Source of the DNA: Roseiarcus sp963822215
Lineage (GTDB): Bacteria; Pseudomonadota; Alphaproteobacteria; Rhizobiales; Beijerinckiaceae
NCBI GenBank assembly: GCA_963822215.1
Contig: CAWGGX010000007.1
Coordinates: 372,001-436,000, forward strand
Reading direction: 5' to 3'
DNA: 64,000 nt
Shown here: one piece after another, positions 1 to 9,001 of the stretch
Layout: each line of letters begins with the position of its first letter
Position numbering within the stretch: position 1 is the stretch's first letter
The notes under the pieces: generated by a model
Databases searched by the model: none
What the model was told of the DNA's origin: nothing
What the model saw: the letters and a program-made list of their open reading frames with translations, nothing else
Position numbers and translations under genes: made by a program

Positions 1-138
1 GCTTGTGGACGGATGCGAGGGGTGTTTCCAAGGGAACGAGGCTCTTCTCAGTGGGTCGGCGGCGGCGCAGATTAGGCGCTGGGCCGGGGCATAGCTAGTC
101 GGGGCGCCGTTTGCAAACCGGCTTCAAGGGAGGAACGC

Positions 139-1152
139 ATGGCTGAAATTACCCATCGGTTCGTCGAGGCGAACGGGATACGCATCCATTGCGCCGAAGC
201 CGGCGAGGGGCCGCTCGTCCTCCTCTGCCACGGTTTTCCGGAGTCCTGGTACTCGTGGCGCCACCAGCTCAAGGCCCTCGCCGAGGCCGGTTACCACGCC
301 GTCGCGCCCGACATGCGCGGTTACGGGCAGACCGACCGGCCCGAGGCGATCGAGGCCTATACGCTCTTCCACCTCGTCGGCGACATGGTCGGGCTCACCG
401 AGGCGCTCGGCGCCGATCGGGCAGTCGTGATCGGTCACGACTGGGGCGCGCCGGTCGCCTGGCATTGCGCGCTCTTTCGGCCGGATCGTTTCCGCGGCGT
501 GGCCGCTTTGAGCGTGCCCTTCCGCCCGCGCGGACGCGTGCGCCCGACGACCGTCATGCCGCAGACCGAGCGATCGTGGTTCTACCAACTCTATTTCCAG
601 GAGCCTGGCGTCGCCGAGGCCGAACTCGAGCGCGACCCGCGGGCCGCAATCCGACGCCTCCTCTATTCTGCATCCGGCGACGTTCCGCGCCGCAATCCGG
701 TGGACGCGCCGGGAGACGCCGCGCCGGGCATGGTCCCGCGGGAGGCCGGTTTCCTGAGCCGGATGGTCGACCCACCGACGCTGCCGGCGTGGCTCGCCGA
801 GGCGGACATCGACGTCTACGCCGGCGAGTTCGCAAGCGCGGGCTTTCGCGGCGGTCTCAACTGGTACCGCAACATCGACCGCAACTGGGAGCTGATGGCG
901 CCGTTCGCCGGGCTGAAAGTGACAGTTCCGGCGCTTTATGTCGCCGGCGACCTCGACTTGGTCGTCGGCTTCACCGGGGCCGAGAAGCTGATCGCGAGCC
1001 TGAAACAACACGTCGCTGATTTGCGGGGCATCGTCATGCTGCCGGGCTGCGGCCACTGGACGCAGCAGGAGCGGCCGGAGGAGGTCAACGCCGCGCTGCT
1101 CGGGTTTCTGCGCGGCCTCGATGGGGCCTCGCCCGATGGCGAAGCGGATTGA
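139..1152 (+). CDS. Epoxide-hydrolase-like alpha/beta hydrolase
   Basis: The 337-residue protein has the layout of soluble epoxide hydrolases. An HGFPESW oxyanion-hole motif sits at residues 31-37 and the nucleophile elbow GHDWGA puts the catalytic Asp at residue 101. Acidic residues D271/D273 and His306 (GCGHW) complete the triad, and lid tyrosines in FYQLYF (149-154) could polarise the epoxide oxygen. It has no signal peptide, so it is cytoplasmic. The ATG at 139 is preceded by a strong GGGAGGAA ribosome-binding site. An aspartate nucleophile rules out a serine esterase, but haloalkane or fluoroacetate dehalogenases share the Asp, so epoxide hydrolase is favoured mainly by the HGxP motif and lid tyrosines. 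It appears to be a single-gene unit. Confidence 0.88.
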   Translation: MAEITHRFVEANGIRIHCAEAGEGPLVLLCHGFPESWYSWRHQLKALAEAGYHAVAPDMRGYGQTDRPEAIEAYTLFHLVGDMVGLTEALGADRAVVIGHDWGAPVAWHCALFRPDRFRGVAALSVPFRPRGRVRPTTVMPQTERSWFYQLYFQEPGVAEAELERDPRAAIRRLLYSASGDVPRRNPVDAPGDAAPGMVPREAGFLSRMVDPPTLPAWLAEADIDVYAGEFASAGFRGGLNWYRNIDRNWELMAPFAGLKVTVPALYVAGDLDLVVGFTGAEKLIASLKQHVADLRGIVMLPGCGHWTQQERPEEVNAALLGFLRGLDGASPDGEAD

Positions 1153-1612
1153 CCTGGCTGGTAATGGGCCAATTTGATTGCGGCGACGCGTCAACCAACG
1201 GTCGCATGCCCGAGTTCGCCCCTTTGCTGACGTCTCGGATCGACCCCGGAACGTGCGAAAGCCTCAGAAGGCCGCCGTAGCCGGAACGCGGCAGACGCGC
1301 CAAAGCCAGCTGTTCGCGGAGACCATAAGCACGCTCTGCGTCATGCAAGGCTGTTCAGGTTCGGCAGGAAACGATCGTTTCATCGGGTTTGGAGCGTGGC
1401 TTGACTGCATGGCCCAAGGATTGCAATCAGGCGGATGGTTTTCCAAGTGGCGCGCACGAACTCGCGCTCAGTCCAGCATAGGGAGGGGCGAGACGAAGCG
1501 GATCGGGCGGCCGTCGCGGAACCTCATGGGGACAAGCGACCGCCCCCGCGTTGCTCCGCGCCGTCTCCTGGGGATACCTTCAACGTGATTCGAATCATCG
1601 AGTTGTCTTGCC
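1153..1612. other. Gene-poor spacer of 460 bp
   Basis: I see no convincing gene here. A 136-codon open frame from 1178 to 1588 has no ribosome-binding site or recognisable motif. The spacer holds one copy (1161-1180) of a repeated motif that recurs near 5.9 and 7.4 kb. Confidence 0.5.
1161..1180 (+). repeat. Copy 1 of a GTAGTGGGCCAGTTTGA-type repeat
   Basis: The sequence GTAATGGGCCAATTTGATTG matches the copies at 5894 and 7411 (reverse strand) at most positions. It lies just downstream of the first gene, so copies 1 and 2 flank the SNF2 gene as direct repeats. It may be a remnant insertion-sequence end, but no transposase for it is present in the window. Confidence 0.5.
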
Positions 1613-4600
1613 GTGACTTTTCCTGTCGCCGCCCTCGCCTCTCCCGCCGCCGCCCTCGCCGCTCTCAAGCCGCGGGAGCGCGTTCTCCTTCGCCTCAAGG
1701 CGCTGATTGGGCCGGCGGCGATCGGCAAGACCGTGTTCGTGGAATGCCTCAGCAGATTGTCCTCCGGCGGGCCGAGCTGGAGCCATGCGACGCTGACGCC
1801 AACGCTCAATGCGCTGCGCGCTCAGGGGCTGCTCGCCGAGGACCTGACCTGCGCGCCGGAGCTTCTCCATCCGCTGGCGGTCGAGGCGATCAATTCGGCC
1901 GAGGGCGCGGCGATGGTCGAGGCGATTCGCGCCAAATTGCCGCTCGACAATCCCCGGGTCTGGGACCAAAGGCTGATCGAAGACGCCAGCCTGCGCTGGC
2001 AGCGCCTCGCCGTGCTCCTCAACGACGAGGACGAGTTTCAGCGGGCGATCGCTTACCGCCACCGGTACAGTTACTCCACGCCTGCGCTTCCATCGATCTT
2101 CGAGCGGCACTTCGCCGCCGTCGACGTCGGGCTCGACTGGTTCGCGTCCCGCCGTCCTGCTTTCCGGGCGGGCATCCTGGCGGCCAAGGCCGACCACTGG
2201 GTCGCGACTGGCGTCGAGCCGCCGGACTACCCCGCCTTGATGGATCTTTGCCGCCGCACGCCTTCGCTGCGCGTCGAGCACTATCAGAGACTGACCAATT
2301 TCGAGTTGCTGGCCGGCCGGCTCGGCCGCCTCGACGAGACGCTCGCCGACGTTCCCGAAGGGACCCCGCCTGACCTGCCGCTGGCGTTTCGGGCCTCGCG
2401 CGCCCTGCTCGGCGGCGACCCGAAAGCCGCAGTCGCCCTGTTCGCCGAGGCCTTGAAGCTCTATCGAAAGAGCGCGCGCAAGCGCAAAGGCGGTCTGCCC
2501 GGTTTTGTCGGCCTCCTGCAGGTGTCGGCGCTGCTCGCCGCCGACGACGCGGCCCTGCATGCCGAGATCGAGGCCCAGACCGAGACGAGCGACGGCCATT
2601 TCGGGCTGTTCGCGCTGCGTGGCCTCCTGGAGCTCGTCCGCAACAAGCAGACGGCGGCGCGCGCGTCGTTGCAGACCGGCCTGACGCTGATCGGCCTGAC
2701 GCCGCTTCCCTTGCCCGTCAGCGCAGGCCTCCTGGCTGTCGCCGCCGCGCTCATCGATCCGGAGTCGCTTCGGCGCCATGCCGACAAGCTCTTCGTCCCG
2801 TTGTTTCGCCGCGTCGCGACGTCAATGCCGCTCGCCGCCGCCATGCTTGCCGAGGCGCTCGAGCGCGCCGGCCCCAATCCGGCTCCCTATCGGGCGTGGC
2901 TCAACCGACCGGAGAACGAGATCGCCTTCCGCTTCCTCACCCTCGTTGCGGTCAAGGCGCCGTGGGAGCGCGCGCTCGACAGCCTCGAAGCGATGCTGTC
3001 GCCCCCTCAGCCAGTCGCGCAGGCCCCGGCCGTCCGAACCAAGCGGCTCGTCTGGCTCGTCGACCCCAACACCGCCGAAATCCGGCCTCTGGAGCAGTCG
3101 CTGCAGGCGCGCGGCTGGACGGCGGGGCGGCCGGTGGCGTTGAAGCGCCTCCAACAGGGCGATCTCGCCCTCGACTACCTCGACGATTTCGACCGCCGCG
3201 CGTGTCGCCTCATCCACCGCACCGTCGGGGGTTGGGACAATCAGGAGCAGTTCGAGTGCCATGCCGACGACATGCTGCCCGCTCTCGTCGGCCATCCCCG
3301 AGTGCTCGACGCCCGGTCGCCGGGTACGGCCGTCGAGCTGGTCGACGCGCGGCCGGAGCTCGTGCTGTCGTCGGACGCCTCCGGCTTTCGCCTGGCCCTG
3401 TCCCACGCCGCGGACGCGCCCGGCGCCTTCATCGAGATTGAGACGCCCGGCCGCTGGCGCGTCGTCGTCGTCGACGCCAAGGCGGTCGAGACATCGGCGA
3501 TCCTGTCGGGCGCCGGCATGGCCATCCCGACGTCGGCGCGCGCACGACTTGCCTCGCTCGCCCGTCTTCCGGCGCCGGCGCTGCCGATCCGGATCGACAC
3601 CGCAGAAATCGAGGACGTCGAGGCGACCGAAGGCGATCCAAATCCGGTGGTGCGTCTCTCGCCGCAGGGCGACGGCCTCAGGGTTGTTCTCGTCGTCCGG
3701 CCGGCCGGCCCGGGCGGCCCGCATTTCCTGCCGGGCCAAGGCGGGCGGATCGTCAACGCCGGGCAGGTGCGGGTGCGGCGCGATCTCGCCGCTGAGCGGC
3801 GTCTCGCCGCGGCTCTCGTCGAAGCCTGTCCGAGCCTCGACCTCGGCGGCGACGGCCCCGAATGGACGTTCGACGACATCGCCGAGAGCCTCGATCTGCT
3901 GGACGAACTGCGCGCGCTCGCTGCTCCGCCGACCATGGAATGGCCGGAGGGACGCAAGATCGCGCTCAGGGGCGAGGCCAGCTTCAAACGCTTCAACGCG
4001 ATCGTCAAAAGCGGGGAAGGGTGGTTTGCGGTCGGCGGGACGGTCGAGGTGGACGAGGGTCTGGTCCTCGACCTTCGGGAGCTCATCGAGCGCATGGAGC
4101 GCTCGGAGGGCCGCTTCGTCCCGCTCGGCGACGGCGCCTTTCTGGCGCTCGATCGCCAGTTTCGGCTGGAGCTCGAACGGCTGAGCCGGCTCGGCGACGG
4201 CCTGAAAATTCCGGCGGCGGCCGGCGTGGCGGTCCGCGACCTCATCGACGGCGCGGCGTCGGTCAAGACGGACGCGCGCTGGAAGGCGTTCGTCCGCCGT
4301 CTCGACGAGGCCGAAAGCTTTGCGCCGGCTCTTCCTTCCGGCTTCGAGGCCGAGTTGCGCGACTATCAGCGGGAGGGTTTCGTCTGGATGAACCGGCTCG
4401 AGCGCTGGGGCGCCGGCGCCCTGCTCGCCGACGACATGGGCCTCGGCAAGACGGTTCAAGCGATCGCCGTGATGGTCCTCAAGGCTGCGGCCGGGCCGAT
4501 CCTGGTCGCAGCCCCGACCTCGGTCTGCGGGAATTGGGCGGCGGAGATCGGCCGTTTCGCGCCTGGCCTGCGGCCCATCCGGTTCGCCGAGACCGGCGAT

Positions 4601-5731
4601 CGCGAGGAGGCGATCGACGCTCTCGGGCCGGGCGACGTGCTGATCGTCTCCTACGGCCTTCTCGCGCGCGAGCAGGAGCGGCTCGCCGCCGTCCGCTGGG
4701 CGATGGCGATCGTCGATGAAGCGCAGCAGATCAAGAACGCCGACACCCAGCGCGCCGAAGCGAGCCGCCGGCTCGAGGCAGGGTTCCGGCTGGCGCTGAC
4801 CGGCACGCCGGTCGAAAACGACCTCGACGAACTCTGGAGCCTGTTCGCTTTCGTCAATCCGGGCCTGCTCGGCGGGCGCGAGAAATTCGCACGGCGGTTC
4901 GTGACGCCGATCGCGCGCGACAACGACACCCGGGCCAAGGCGGCGCTGAAGGCGCTCATCCGCCCCTTCCTGCTGCGCCGGACCAAAGCCCAGGTGCTTG
5001 CCGAATTGCCTCCGCGCACCGAGCAGACCTTGCTCATCGAACAGGAGCCGGAAGAGCGCGCCTTCTACGAGGCTTTGCGCCGGCGTGCGCTCGAGCGTCT
5101 GGAGGATGTGGGGGCGGAGCGCACCCGCATCCACATCCACATCCTGGCCGAGATCACCAGGTTGCGCCAGGCCTGCTGCCATCCGAGCCTCGCGGCGCCC
5201 GACTGCGGCGTCGGCTCGGCCAAGCTCGCGGCGTTCCTCGATCTGGTCGAGACGCTGCGCGAGGGTCGACATCGCGCGCTCGTATTCAGCCAGTTCGTCG
5301 GCCACCTGACCAAGGTCCGCGCCGCCCTCGACGCCAAGGGCGTCGTCTACCAGTACCTGGACGGCGCGACGCCGGCGGCCGAGCGCGAGAAGCGGGTGGC
5401 GGCGTTCCAGGCCGGCGCGGGAGAATTGTTTCTGATCAGCCTGAAGGCCGGCGGCTTCGGTCTCAACCTGACCGCGGCCGATTACGTCGTACACCTCGAT
5501 CCCTGGTGGAACCCGGCGGTCGAGACCCAGGCCTCCGACCGCGCTCATCGCATCGGCCAGCAGCGGCCGGTGACCATCTACCGCCTGATCGTCAAGGACA
5601 GCATTGAGGAGCGCATCGTCGCCCTCCACCGCCAGAAGCGCGACCTCGCCGACGCCCTGCTCGAAGGGGCCGACGTTTCGGCGAGGCTGTCGGAGGAGGA
5701 TCTCATCGGCCTTATCCGCAGCGGTGAATGA
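1613..5731 (+). CDS. SNF2-family ATPase / DEAD-like helicase
   Basis: The 1372-residue protein has a poorly recognisable alpha-helical N-terminal half and a C-terminal Swi2/Snf2 motor. A DYQREG block lies near residue 912, Walker A DMGLGKT near 940, the DEAQ Walker B box near 1035 and motif III LTGTPVENDLDELWSLF near 1065. A helicase C-terminal lobe follows, with SLKAGGFGLNLT and a DRAHRIGQ motif. Such proteins translocate on duplex DNA and remodel protein-DNA complexes; bacterial ones include HepA/RapA-like and orphan SNF2 enzymes. The chosen start is a GTG. No methyltransferase, nuclease or DISARM-type partner is adjacent, so a defence role cannot be claimed. The gene is flanked by direct repeats (1161 and 5894), which hints at acquisition as a unit. 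Confidence 0.9.
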   Translation: MTFPVAALASPAAALAALKPRERVLLRLKALIGPAAIGKTVFVECLSRLSSGGPSWSHATLTPTLNALRAQGLLAEDLTCAPELLHPLAVEAINSAEGAAMVEAIRAKLPLDNPRVWDQRLIEDASLRWQRLAVLLNDEDEFQRAIAYRHRYSYSTPALPSIFERHFAAVDVGLDWFASRRPAFRAGILAAKADHWVATGVEPPDYPALMDLCRRTPSLRVEHYQRLTNFELLAGRLGRLDETLADVPEGTPPDLPLAFRASRALLGGDPKAAVALFAEALKLYRKSARKRKGGLPGFVGLLQVSALLAADDAALHAEIEAQTETSDGHFGLFALRGLLELVRNKQTAARASLQTGLTLIGLTPLPLPVSAGLLAVAAALIDPESLRRHADKLFVPLFRRVATSMPLAAAMLAEALERAGPNPAPYRAWLNRPENEIAFRFLTLVAVKAPWERALDSLEAMLSPPQPVAQAPAVRTKRLVWLVDPNTAEIRPLEQSLQARGWTAGRPVALKRLQQGDLALDYLDDFDRRACRLIHRTVGGWDNQEQFECHADDMLPALVGHPRVLDARSPGTAVELVDARPELVLSSDASGFRLALSHAADAPGAFIEIETPGRWRVVVVDAKAVETSAILSGAGMAIPTSARARLASLARLPAPALPIRIDTAEIEDVEATEGDPNPVVRLSPQGDGLRVVLVVRPAGPGGPHFLPGQGGRIVNAGQVRVRRDLAAERRLAAALVEACPSLDLGGDGPEWTFDDIAESLDLLDELRALAAPPTMEWPEGRKIALRGEASFKRFNAIVKSGEGWFAVGGTVEVDEGLVLDLRELIERMERSEGRFVPLGDGAFLALDRQFRLELERLSRLGDGLKIPAAAGVAVRDLIDGAASVKTDARWKAFVRRLDEAESFAPALPSGFEAELRDYQREGFVWMNRLERWGAGALLADDMGLGKTVQAIAVMVLKAAAGPILVAAPTSVCGNWAAEIGRFAPGLRPIRFAETGDREEAIDALGPGDVLIVSYGLLAREQERLAAVRWAMAIVDEAQQIKNADTQRAEASRRLEAGFRLALTGTPVENDLDELWSLFAFVNPGLLGGREKFARRFVTPIARDNDTRAKAALKALIRPFLLRRTKAQVLAELPPRTEQTLLIEQEPEERAFYEALRRRALERLEDVGAERTRIHIHILAEITRLRQACCHPSLAAPDCGVGSAKLAAFLDLVETLREGRHRALVFSQFVGHLTKVRAALDAKGVVYQYLDGATPAAEREKRVAAFQAGAGELFLISLKAGGFGLNLTAADYVVHLDPWWNPAVETQASDRAHRIGQQRPVTIYRLIVKDSIEERIVALHRQKRDLADALLEGADVSARLSEEDLIGLIRSGE

Positions 5732-5893
5732 GGCTCATGTGCGCCGATCTCCACAAAGATCCCGCTGCTGCGCGATGAAGCGCAGTCCAGCGCCCCATGA
5801 ACACGAAATGGGAGGACATTCTCGGACGCCAAGCGTCATCGCAGCCTCCACCGCAACCGCCTGAAGGATCGCATCAACCCATTTGACGAGCGG

Positions 5894-5910
5894 GTAGTGG
5901 GCCAGTTTGA
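5894..5910 (+). repeat. Copy 2 of GTAGTGGGCCAGTTTGA
   Basis: This 17-base motif is repeated without mismatch, inverted, at 7395-7411. Together they bracket the AT-richer islet of 1.5 kb that carries the zinc-ribbon gene, an IS1 remnant and an orphan membrane protein. Confidence 0.6.
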
Positions 5911-5953
5911 ATGTGGCGGCGATTGACTGCGCCTTGGAATCGATGCAGCGCGC

Positions 5954-6181
5954 ATGCATAGTATTTGCATGGCAGCGCGCGACGATTGGTCAGTTCCCCT
6001 GAAATGCCCCACCTGCGGGAAGGTAGGAGAGGCGGAATTCTCGGAAAACGACTATCCGTTTATGAGGAAGTCGGATTTTCGCGTCGAATCTGTCTCGCAA
6101 GGATTTGAAGTAAGAAAACACGGCGATACATCAAGCACCACGGAAATCATCTGCTCCGACTGCAAGGAGCCAGCCAAATGA
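5954..6181 (+). CDS. Small zinc-ribbon protein
   Basis: The 75-residue protein (or 70 residues from the second ATG at 5969) carries a CPTCGK pair and a later CSDCK pair, the usual four-cysteine arrangement of a zinc ribbon. No catalytic motif is visible. Its stop overlaps the ATG of the next frame by 4 bases (ATGA at 6178), so the two were probably translated together. The gene is less GC-rich than its neighbours and sits inside a repeat-bracketed islet. Its function is unknown; a nucleic-acid-binding or metal-structural role is only a guess. Confidence 0.6.
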   Translation: MHSICMAARDDWSVPLKCPTCGKVGEAEFSENDYPFMRKSDFRVESVSQGFEVRKHGDTSSTTEIICSDCKEPAK

Positions 6182-6373
6182 CGAAGGCCCCCAAGCGCCC
6201 CCGCGATCTGAACCAATGGGCCAAACGCATGATCGATATCGCTACGGGCGAAGTCGAAGACGGAGAGCCTACGCCAGAGGAACAGGGGAAAGATCCCGCC
6301 GCTGTCGCGCGTGGGAAGCTTGGCGGCGAAAAGGGCGGAAAAGCCTTGGGCCGCGCCAGAGGCAGCGCAGGCC
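6178..6373 (+). pseudogene. Truncated small basic protein, joined to IS1 debris
   Basis: The first ~55 codons (DLNQWAKRMIDIATG, then PTPEEQGKDPAAVARG and a GGEKGGKA stretch) resemble a short, basic, glycine/lysine-rich protein that is common in Hyphomicrobiales. After about base 6345 the expected lysine/alanine-rich tail is lost and the frame reads on, out of frame, through IS1 transposase remnants to a stop at 6606. It is therefore a gene broken by an old insertion and deletion. The start overlaps the stop of the zinc-ribbon gene. Confidence 0.6.
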
Positions 6374-6697
6374 CGATACAGCCCTTCCGAGTGTATCGGC
6401 GCGCTCAAGACCAAGATATCCGGGAAGCCAGACGAGAAGCACATTTCAACATCCTACGCCGAGCGCAGCAATCTCAACATCCGCATGCATTCTCGGCGGA
6501 TGACGCGCCTGACAAACGCCTTCTCAACGAAGATGGAAAACCACGCTCACGCGATGGCGCTTCACTTCCTCTATTACAATTTCGTCCGCATCCACAAGAC
6601 GCTTAGGGTAACTCCTGCGATGGCCGCTGGCGTAACTGATCGGCTTTGGGAGGTCGCGGATATAGTGGCTGTCTTGGAAGCGTGGGAGGCGATTTAA
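6374..6697 (+). mobile_element. IS1-family transposase, C-terminal remnant
   Basis: From the residues RYSPSECIG onward the frame carries the typical C-terminal third of IS1-type transposases: the blocks HISTSYAERSNLN, RMHSRRMTRLTNAFS and YYNFVRIHKTLRVTPAMAAG are all present. The N-terminal zinc finger, the helix-turn-helix and most of the catalytic domain are missing, and no terminal repeats could be found. It is a dead fragment that marks past insertion and deletion in this islet. Confidence 0.8.
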
Positions 6698-6701
6698 ATG
6701 T

Positions 6702-7322
6702 TTATTTCTGTGCTCCAACAAACAAGTCAAAATCGATAGGATTCGTCTGATCTGTAGCATATTTGACCTGTTTCACACGAAAACCAGCGTCCAGAAATAA
6801 TTTTACAAATAGCTTAGCTGCGTCGGATGGATTATCTTTGTCCCTGATGCCAATCATTAAACCAACGTCGTCGTCATTAAGTGGAACGGCATTTGGCGAT
6901 TCCAATGCATTGAACCCGATGCTCTTGAAAAACTCTACAAAATCGTAAGCATAACGCTCCGGCTCAGGGCCACTTATCGTGGAGACAATGATGAGTGGCA
7001 CAGATTTCCCCGCGAAAATCTCTTTTAGCCGCGCTTTTTCATCGTCGGTGAGGTGGCGCCGGACCTCGGGATGCCCTTCCGCCAACAACCTCGCAACGTG
7101 CTCGTCTCGCCATGCGAAAAATCCAGCGAAGAACACTGCCAAAAGAATGATTGTAACTTCAATTCTCTGCCGCGTTTTCGGTAGCAGATAGCCATCTAGC
7201 CATTTAGCCCATTCCGGTTTTGCCCTCTTGATGACTGAATCGATCAAAAAAGGCCCCCCCGCGAGAAGCCAACGCGCATACCCCCATAACAGACTGAAAT
7301 AGGTATAAAGATCGCTCCACAC
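6702..7322 (-). CDS. Orphan two-helix membrane protein
   Basis: This 206-residue protein starts at GTG. It has an N-terminal amphipathic or membrane segment (about residues 8-30), a clear transmembrane helix (about 56-72, IILLAVFFAGFFAW), then a soluble domain of about 130 residues. That domain contains PLIIVSTISGPEPERYAYDF and the later DDDVGLMIGIRDKDNP, an alternating beta/alpha pattern. No catalytic signature is recognised. The gene is clearly AT-richer than the surrounding genome and lies between inverted copies of the GTAGTGGGCCAGTTTGA repeat beside IS debris, which suggests horizontal origin. The function is unknown. Confidence 0.65.
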   Translation of the reverse strand: MWSDLYTYFSLLWGYARWLLAGGPFLIDSVIKRAKPEWAKWLDGYLLPKTRQRIEVTIILLAVFFAGFFAWRDEHVARLLAEGHPEVRRHLTDDEKARLKEIFAGKSVPLIIVSTISGPEPERYAYDFVEFFKSIGFNALESPNAVPLNDDDVGLMIGIRDKDNPSDAAKLFVKLFLDAGFRVKQVKYATDQTNPIDFDLFVGAQK

Positions 7323-7394
7323 GCAACGATCCTAATCGCATGCTGACTGTCGCAGCGAGTCAATTCCTTAAACTGCATGCTCCCGTCTGCCTTA

Positions 7395-7411
7395 ATCAAA
7401 CTGGCCCACTA
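7395..7411 (-). repeat. Copy 3 (inverted) of GTAGTGGGCCAGTTTGA
   Basis: This is a perfect reverse-complement match to 5894-5910. It lies in the 228-bp spacer before the siderophore-interacting protein gene, where no other feature is visible. Confidence 0.6.
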
Positions 7412-7550
7412 CCGACGAGCGCGCGAACTTCCGCGATGGGCGGTCTCTGCGCTCGCACGCTCGGGCTTGGACGACCGCTATCCCGCCGGCTCCCGCCGTT
7501 TGCCCAATTGCCGTTCTCCACCCATCTGCGGGATTGCTGAGCGCGGACGC

Positions 7551-8336
7551 TCAGCTGTCCATCTTCTCGCTCTCGCCGGCCTTGCCGCGCACCCAATAGC
7601 CGGCCGCCTTGAGCCAGGCCCTTGGCTGGCCGCGGTCCTCGAGCATATGGGCCTTGAGCGCACGGGCGACCTGAGCCTCGGCGGCGATCCAGACGTAGCC
7701 GTCGCCTTGCGGCGCCGCCCGCGTATCGAGCGCCTCCCTGAGGAGCGCCGCGTCGTCGCGGTCGCGCCCCGACCGCTCGACCCAGACCGGCCGCCAGTCG
7801 GAGCGAGTCGCAAAGGTCTGGATTTCGTCGGCGGCGTCGACGACGACCACGGTCGTCACCGGAACGCCGGAGCGCAGCCCTTCGACCCGGCGGCCGATCG
7901 CCGGCAGCGCGGTCTCGTCGCCGACGAGCAGGTAGTGGTCGAAATCATCGGCGACGACGAGCGAGCCGCGCGGGCCGCCGATCTCCAGAGTATCGCCCGG
8001 ACCGGCGCCGAGCGCCCATGCGGTCGCCGGCCCCGCCTCGTGCACGGCGAAGTCGATCGTCAGCGTTTCGCCCGCCGGATCGTACGCCCGCGGCGTATAG
8101 TCGCGCATGGCGACGCCGCCGGGCGCAGCGGGATCGGGAACGATGAGCTTGATATGATCGTCCGGCGCCGCGCTCGCGAAATCCGCGAGCTCGGGCGAAG
8201 CGAACACGATCCGGTGCATCTTCGGCGTGACCCAATGGGCGTCGGCGACGGTGAGGCGGCGGGGCTTCGGTTCGCGGCGGATGCGCTCGATCCGGTGGAT
8301 CTGCGGCGCGGGGGCGTCCATGACCGGGTCCCTCAC
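7551..8336 (-). CDS. Siderophore-interacting protein / NADPH ferric-chelate reductase
   Basis: The 261-residue protein belongs to the ViuB/YqjH family of flavin-dependent ferric-siderophore reductases. An N-terminal FAD-binding barrel contains the RDYTPRAYD flavin motif and a GPRGSLVV loop. A C-terminal NAD(P)H-binding domain contains YLLVGDETALPA and ends with the family's WIAAEAQVARAL and KAAGYWVRGKAG blocks. It would release iron from imported ferric siderophores in the cytoplasm. Its GTG start overlaps the stop of the upstream PadR regulator by 4 bases, so the pair forms a translationally coupled operon. Escherichia coli nfeF (yqjH) is likewise controlled by a PadR-type repressor, but there the two genes are divergent. 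Confidence 0.9.
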   Translation of the reverse strand: MRDPVMDAPAPQIHRIERIRREPKPRRLTVADAHWVTPKMHRIVFASPELADFASAAPDDHIKLIVPDPAAPGGVAMRDYTPRAYDPAGETLTIDFAVHEAGPATAWALGAGPGDTLEIGGPRGSLVVADDFDHYLLVGDETALPAIGRRVEGLRSGVPVTTVVVVDAADEIQTFATRSDWRPVWVERSGRDRDDAALLREALDTRAAPQGDGYVWIAAEAQVARALKAHMLEDRGQPRAWLKAAGYWVRGKAGESEKMDS

Positions 8337-8959
8337 AGCCGCTCGATCCGGCGCGCCGCTTCGTCGATCTCGTCGGCGATGGCGAACAGGAGCGGCTTGT
8401 CGGCCTCGCCCGAGAGGCGCTGCCGCAGGGCCGCCTTGAGGTTCGACATGGCGCGATAGACCGGGCCGGCGTCGAGCGCCTCGTCCTTGCGTCCGAGCGC
8501 GTCGAGCCGCGCCAGCGCCGCCTCGGCCTCCGCCCGGTTGGCGTTGAGGTGAGCGAGGCCTTCGGGGGTGATGGCGTGCAGCTTCTTCGCCCCCTCCGAG
8601 GCGCGCGCCTCGACCTGGCCGATCTCCTCGAGCAGCGTCAGCGTCGGATAGATGACGCCGGGGCTCGGCGCGTAGGCGCCGCCGGTGCGGGTCTCGATCT
8701 CGCGGATGATGTCGTAGCCGTGCCGCGGCTCGGCCTCCATCAGGAGCAGCATGACGAGGCGGAGTTCGCCGCCCTCGAACATGCGCCCCCGTCCGCGCCC
8801 TTCGCCGTCCTCGCCGCCGCGTCGGCCGAAGCCGCGCGGGCCGAAGCCGCGGCGCCCGGGGCCGTGGCGGCCTTCGCTGTGCAGGGCGTAATCGCCGCGT
8901 CCGTGGCGAAATTCGAAGCCGCGCTCCGCCTCATCGCCGATGTGTCTGTGATGTCTCAT
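8333..8959 (-). CDS. PadR-family regulator with His-rich N-terminus (NfeR/YqjI-like)
   Basis: The 208-residue protein has a PadR winged-helix domain in its middle (LRLVMLLLMEAEPRHGYDI, then SPGVIYPTLTLLEEIG) and a helical dimerisation tail. The first ~65 residues are a Gly/Arg/His-rich extension (MRHHRHIGDEAERGF followed by spaced histidines). This resembles the metal-binding N-terminus of E. coli YqjI, which represses the ferric reductase yqjH and responds to nickel and iron. I start it at the ATG at 8959; the frame extends further upstream, but only through the promoter region. It probably represses itself and the overlapping ferric reductase gene through the palindrome at about 9002-9029. 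Confidence 0.85.
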   Translation of the reverse strand: MRHHRHIGDEAERGFEFRHGRGDYALHSEGRHGPGRRGFGPRGFGRRGGEDGEGRGRGRMFEGGELRLVMLLLMEAEPRHGYDIIREIETRTGGAYAPSPGVIYPTLTLLEEIGQVEARASEGAKKLHAITPEGLAHLNANRAEAEAALARLDALGRKDEALDAGPVYRAMSNLKAALRQRLSGEADKPLLFAIADEIDEAARRIERL

Positions 8960-9001
8960 GATTTTTCCTGTTTTCCAAGCGTCGCCTGCTTGGCGACGCA
9001 T

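Noticed and set aside
2822..5629. 935-codon open frame on the minus strand inside the SNF2 gene
   Set aside because: It is antisense to a gene with clear helicase motifs and has the Arg/Asp/Glu-rich composition of mirror frames in GC-rich codons; no family motif is seen.
1613..5731. SNF2 gene as part of a DISARM-like or other defence system
   Set aside because: No methyltransferase, DUF1998, phospholipase D or nuclease partner is next to it.
7377..8459. 360-codon plus-strand frame opposite the ferric reductase and PadR genes
   Set aside because: Antisense to two recognisable proteins with overlapping stop and start codons.
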